A DNA stretch of 64,000 nt from Cristatella mucedo (taxonomy: Eukaryota > Bryozoa > Phylactolaemata > Cristatellidae), in contig WPIO01000183.1 in NCBI GenBank assembly GCA_009760855.2, forward strand, positions 1 to 64,000, in the 5' to 3' direction. Under the pieces are notes generated by a model that saw only the letters and a list, made by a program, of their open reading frames with translations, was not told the origin of the DNA and made no database searches. Both the position numbers and the translations under genes were made by a program. Shown here piece by piece: positions 59,901-64,000 of the stretch. Position 1 is the first letter of the stretch. Each line of letters opens with the position of its first letter.

Positions 59901-62885
59901 GTTGAAAGTCCGCTCCAGAGAGGGGAAGATGCAAATAAGTCGTGGAGACTTGCCGTTGCTTTCAGTGCTCGGGGACGTCATCGGGCTCGAAATAATCGGG
60001 TACGTAATAATCAGACAAAATAACTGCAAACGTAATAATTAGTTCCGTGGTAATCAGGTACGTAATAATCGGATACGAAACACTTAAAGGTAATAATCGG
60101 GCACGTACTATTCGGGCTCGTATTGTTTGGGCAGATAATAATTGGTGACGTGATAATCGGGGGTATGAAGTAATAGAGCACCTAATAATCGGTGACGTAG
60201 TAATAGAAGACGTAATAATCGGTGACGAAAAAAAAAGGGAAATAAAAGTAGGCCTCATAATAATCGGGCGGAGAATAGTCCATGACGTGATAATCGGGTA
60301 TGTAATAATCAGGCACCTAATAATCGCGGACGTAATAATCGGGGACGTTGTAATCGGGCTTGTATTGATCGGGCACCTAATAATCGCGGACGTAGTAGTC
60401 GGGCTTGTATTGATCGGGCACATAATAATTGGTGACGTGGTAGTCGGTGACGTACGTAATATTCGGGTATGTAATAATCAGGCACTTGATAATCGAGCGA
60501 CGAATAATCGGTGACGTAAAAATAGAAGACGTAATATTCGGTGACGAAATATCAGGTAAATAAAAGAAGGCCTCATAATAATCGGGCTGATGATAATCCG
60601 TGACGTGATAATCGGGTATGTAATAATCGGGCACTTGATAATCGTGTATGTAATAATCGAGGACGTAATAATTGGGGACGAAAAAATAAAGTAAATAAAT
60701 AAAAGTAGGCCTCATAAAAATCGGGCTGATAATAGTCCATGACGTGATAATCGGGTATGTAATAATCAGGCACCTAATAATCGCGGACGTAATAATCGGG
60801 GACGTTGTAATCGGGCTTGTATTGATCGGGCACATAATAAACGGGCTGATGATAATCCGTCACGTGGTAATCGGGTATGTAATAATCGAGCACTTGATTA
60901 TCGTGTACGTAATAATCGAGGACGTAATAATCGGGAACGAAAAAATAAAGTAAATAAATAAAAGTAGGCCTCATAATAATCGGGCAGATAAGAATCCGTG
61001 ACGTGATAATCGGGTATGTAATAATCAGGCACCTAATAATCGCGGACGTAATAATCGGGGCCGAAGTAATCGGGCTTGTATTGATCGGGCACATAATAAT
61101 CGGTGACGTGATAATCGGTGACGTGATAGTCGGGTATGTAATAATCGGGCACTTGATAATCGAGCACCTAATAATCGGTGCCGTAATAATAGAAGACGTA
61201 ATAATCGGTGGCGAAAAATCAGGGTAAATAAAAGTAGGCCTCATAATAATAGGGCTGATAATAATCCGTGACGTGATAATCGGGTATGTCATAATCAGGC
61301 ACCAAATAATCGCGGACGTAATAATCGGGGACTTAGTAATCGGGCTTGTATTGATCAGGCACATAATAATCGGTGACGTGATAATCGGGTATGTAATAAT
61401 CGGGCACTTAATAATCGAGGACGTAATAATCGGGGACTTAATAAACAGGGAAGTAATCATCGGGTACGTATAAATCGGGCTCGTACCAATCGGGTCTGTT
61501 AATATCGTGTACGTAACAATCGGGTACGCAACAAGGCCTGCGGTTAGAAGCAACTACAAGTAAGATAATAAAAATTAATTAAGACTATTTATACACCTAA
61601 AGGAGATTTGTTTCCTAAAGAAAAGACCCCAGAATGGTTTTAACGGGAAAGATAATTTGCTCGGAACGCCAGGCGTTTATAAGAATGTTCTAGCTGCATC
61701 ACAATGCATTATATTAGACTATTTACAACACTAAAGGATGCATATTTCCAGAAGCAAAGACGCGCAAATGGCTATAGCAGGGAAATAGCTTACTCGGAAT
61801 GCCTGTGCTTGGTTGGTAGAAGTTGTGAGAAGTATATATGCATTCATTGAGACTATTTATAATACTAAAGGAGCTATATTACCAGAAACGAGGACGCGTA
61901 AATGGCTATAGCTTACAAGATAACTTTCTCGAAACGCCGGCGGCTTGAAGGATCGACAAGTTGGATAATGCAGTACTTGTTAAGACTAATTGTAACAATA
62001 ACGAACATACGTTTCGGAAAGGAAAGACGCGTAAATACTTTTAGGAGGGGATTTACTCGGGACACCCGCGCTTTGAAGGTACTACCAGAAAGATAATAAA
62101 TTGTTAAATGACAATATTTAAAGGTAAACGATCCCGAGATGCGTGCGTTGATAAATTTTGCGGCGGCGATAATTTACGCCCGACGCCTGTGGTTTAAAGG
62201 CACAACTAGTAGGATAATTCTTGATTTAGTCGGACTAATTCAAACATTAAATGATACATATTTGCCATGGAAAAGACGTGTAATTTGTATGTGGGCGATA
62301 AACAGTACTTATTCGGAATGCCTTCGCTTAGAAAGTTGTACCAGTAAGATTATAAATTACGAAATGAGACTATGTATGCAACTGAAGGATATATATTTCT
62401 CGAAAAAAACACGCGAAAAGGTTTATACAGGAGATGAGAGCTTTATCGAAACGCTGGCGCTGTGAAGATCGACCAACGGGAAAACGAAGTATTAATTAAG
62501 ACTAATAATTGCACTAGAGGACATATATTTCTAAAAGAAAAAAAGCGAAAACAATGCCGGCTTGGGATTTAATGTACCCGCAACGCCGTGGCTTTAAAGG
62601 CCCTACAAGCGGGCTTACGAGTTATTCATTAGGACAAATAATAACAAGAGAGCATATACGTTCACGGAGAAAAAGACGCGTCAATGGTTTTAGTATGTGT
62701 GATAAGTAACTCGGAACGCCTGCGGATAGAAGATACTGCAAGTAAGATAATAAATATTTATTGAGACTATGTATACAACAAAAGGATATATGTTTCCCAA
62801 CGAAAAGACGCCAGCTAAAGGCAAATCGAGCAAGATTGATGCCATCCGCAGCAGCTACCCGTAGCATACGGTTATCGCAAAAGAT
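59901..62885. repeat. Second satellite, unit E10 (2985 bp)
   Basis: Array to 61533 with five modules, then a complete monomer block. Confidence 0.92.
59990..61533. repeat. 15-bp minisatellite array, E10 (1544 bp)
   Basis: Five spacers near 60249, 60568, 60706, 60965 and 61234. Confidence 0.9.
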
Positions 62886-64000
62886 GTTGACAGTCCGCTC
62901 CAGATAGGGGAAGAATTAAATAGGTCGTGGAGACTTGCCGTTGCTTTCAGTGCTCGGGGACGTCATCGGGCTCGAAATAATCGGGTACGTAATAATCAGA
63001 CAAAATAACTGCAAACGTAATAATTAGTTCCGTGGTAATCAGGTACGTAATAATCGGATACGAAACACTTAAAGGTAATAATCGGGCACGTACTATTCGG
63101 GCTCGTATTGTTTGGGCAGATAATAATTGGTGACGTGATAATCGGGTATGAAGTAATAGAGCACCTAATAATCGGTGACGTAGTAATAGAAGACGTAATA
63201 ATCGGTGACGAAAAAAAAAGGGAAATAAAAGTAGGCCTCATAATAATCGGGCGGAGAATAGTCTATGACGTGATAATCGGGTATGTAATAATCAGGCACC
63301 TAATAATCGCGGACGTAATAATCGGGGACGTTGTAATCGGGCTTGTATTGATCGGGCACCTAATAATCGCGGACGTAGTAATCGGGCTTGTATTGATCGG
63401 GCACATAATAATTGGTGACGTGGTAGTCGGTGACGTAATATTCGGGTATGTAATAATCGGGCACTTGATAATCGTGAATGTAATAATCGAGGACGTCATA
63501 ATCGGGGACGAAAAAATAAAGTAAATAAATAAAAGTAGGCCTCATAATAATCGGGCTGATAATAGTCCATGACGTGATAATCGGGTATGTAATAATCAGG
63601 CACCTAATAATCGCGGACGTAATAATCGGGGACGTTGTAATCGGGCTTGTATTGATCGGGCACATAATAAACGGGCTGATGATAATCCGTGACGTGGTAA
63701 TCGGGTATGTAATAATCGGGCACTTGATAATCGTGTACGTAATAATCGAGGACGTAATAATCGGGGACGAAAAAATAAAGTAAATAAATAAAAGTAGGCC
63801 TCATAATAATCGGGCAGATAAGAATCCGTGACGTGATAATCGGGTATGTAATAATCAGGCACCTAATAATCGCGGACGTAGTAATCGGGGACGTAGTAAT
63901 CGGGCTTGTATTGATCGGGCACATAATAATCGGTGACGTGATAATCGGTGACGTGATAGTCGGGTATGTAATAATCGGGCACTTGATAATCGTGCACCTA
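62886..64000. repeat. Second satellite, unit E11 (cut by the window end)
   Basis: Linker and at least 1026 bp of the 15-bp array, parallel to E9 at an offset of 5825 bp up to the last base. The satellite continues beyond the window. Confidence 0.92.
62975..64000. repeat. 15-bp minisatellite array, E11 (at least 1026 bp)
   Basis: Three spacers so far, near 63231, 63536 and 63796. The array runs off the window. Confidence 0.9.

Overview
This window is satellite DNA from end to end. I find no gene that I can support: no protein-coding gene, rRNA, tRNA, transposase or reverse transcriptase, and no CRISPR array. Every long open frame is a by-product of a short-period repeat without stop codons. 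The lack of genes over 64 kb, the nested tandem structure and the simple-sequence content point to eukaryotic heterochromatin (pericentromeric, subtelomeric, sex- or B-chromosome DNA). Nothing in the sequence fixes the lineage.

Domain I (1 to 37664) is a large higher-order repeat. Three consecutive units in the same orientation measure about 13.79, 12.67 and 11.2 kb. Each has four segments in the order A-B-C-D. A is about 4.5 kb of strand-asymmetric purine (GAGAGCGAGAG-like) sequence. B is a 1341-bp AT-rich block of ten diverged monomers of about 130 bp. C is about 2.4 kb, itself three tandem sub-blocks, each with a TA-rich array, a conserved AT-rich core and a 14-bp GAGACCGCTAGCGA minisatellite. 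D is an array of 10-bp (GAACGAGAGA) and 14-bp (TAGAGTTAGAGAGC) repeats, punctuated in units 1 and 2 by a recurrent palindrome. In unit 3, D is replaced by roughly 100 copies of the 14-mer plus a 411-bp tandem duplication. B and C are almost identical in the three units, so the amplification is recent or actively homogenised.

Domain II (37665 to 64000) is a second tandem satellite with eleven units (the last cut by the window) of about 1.75 to 3.05 kb. Each unit has a conserved non-repetitive linker of about 155 bp, a 15-bp TAATAATCGGGGACG-like minisatellite, and a block of about 1.34 kb with ten diverged monomers of about 130 bp. Those monomers are homologous to the B monomers of domain I. 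The two satellites therefore share one ten-monomer core dressed with different short repeats. Unit length varies mainly through whole modules of about 240 to 280 bp added to the 15-bp array. The first three units next to domain I carry short arrays.

Points most worth a second look are the shared ten-monomer block, the ordered palindromes in D, the module-by-module growth of the 15-bp arrays, the microhomology junction at 37665, and several patches whose noise-like differences suggest either real decay or consensus errors in the assembly.
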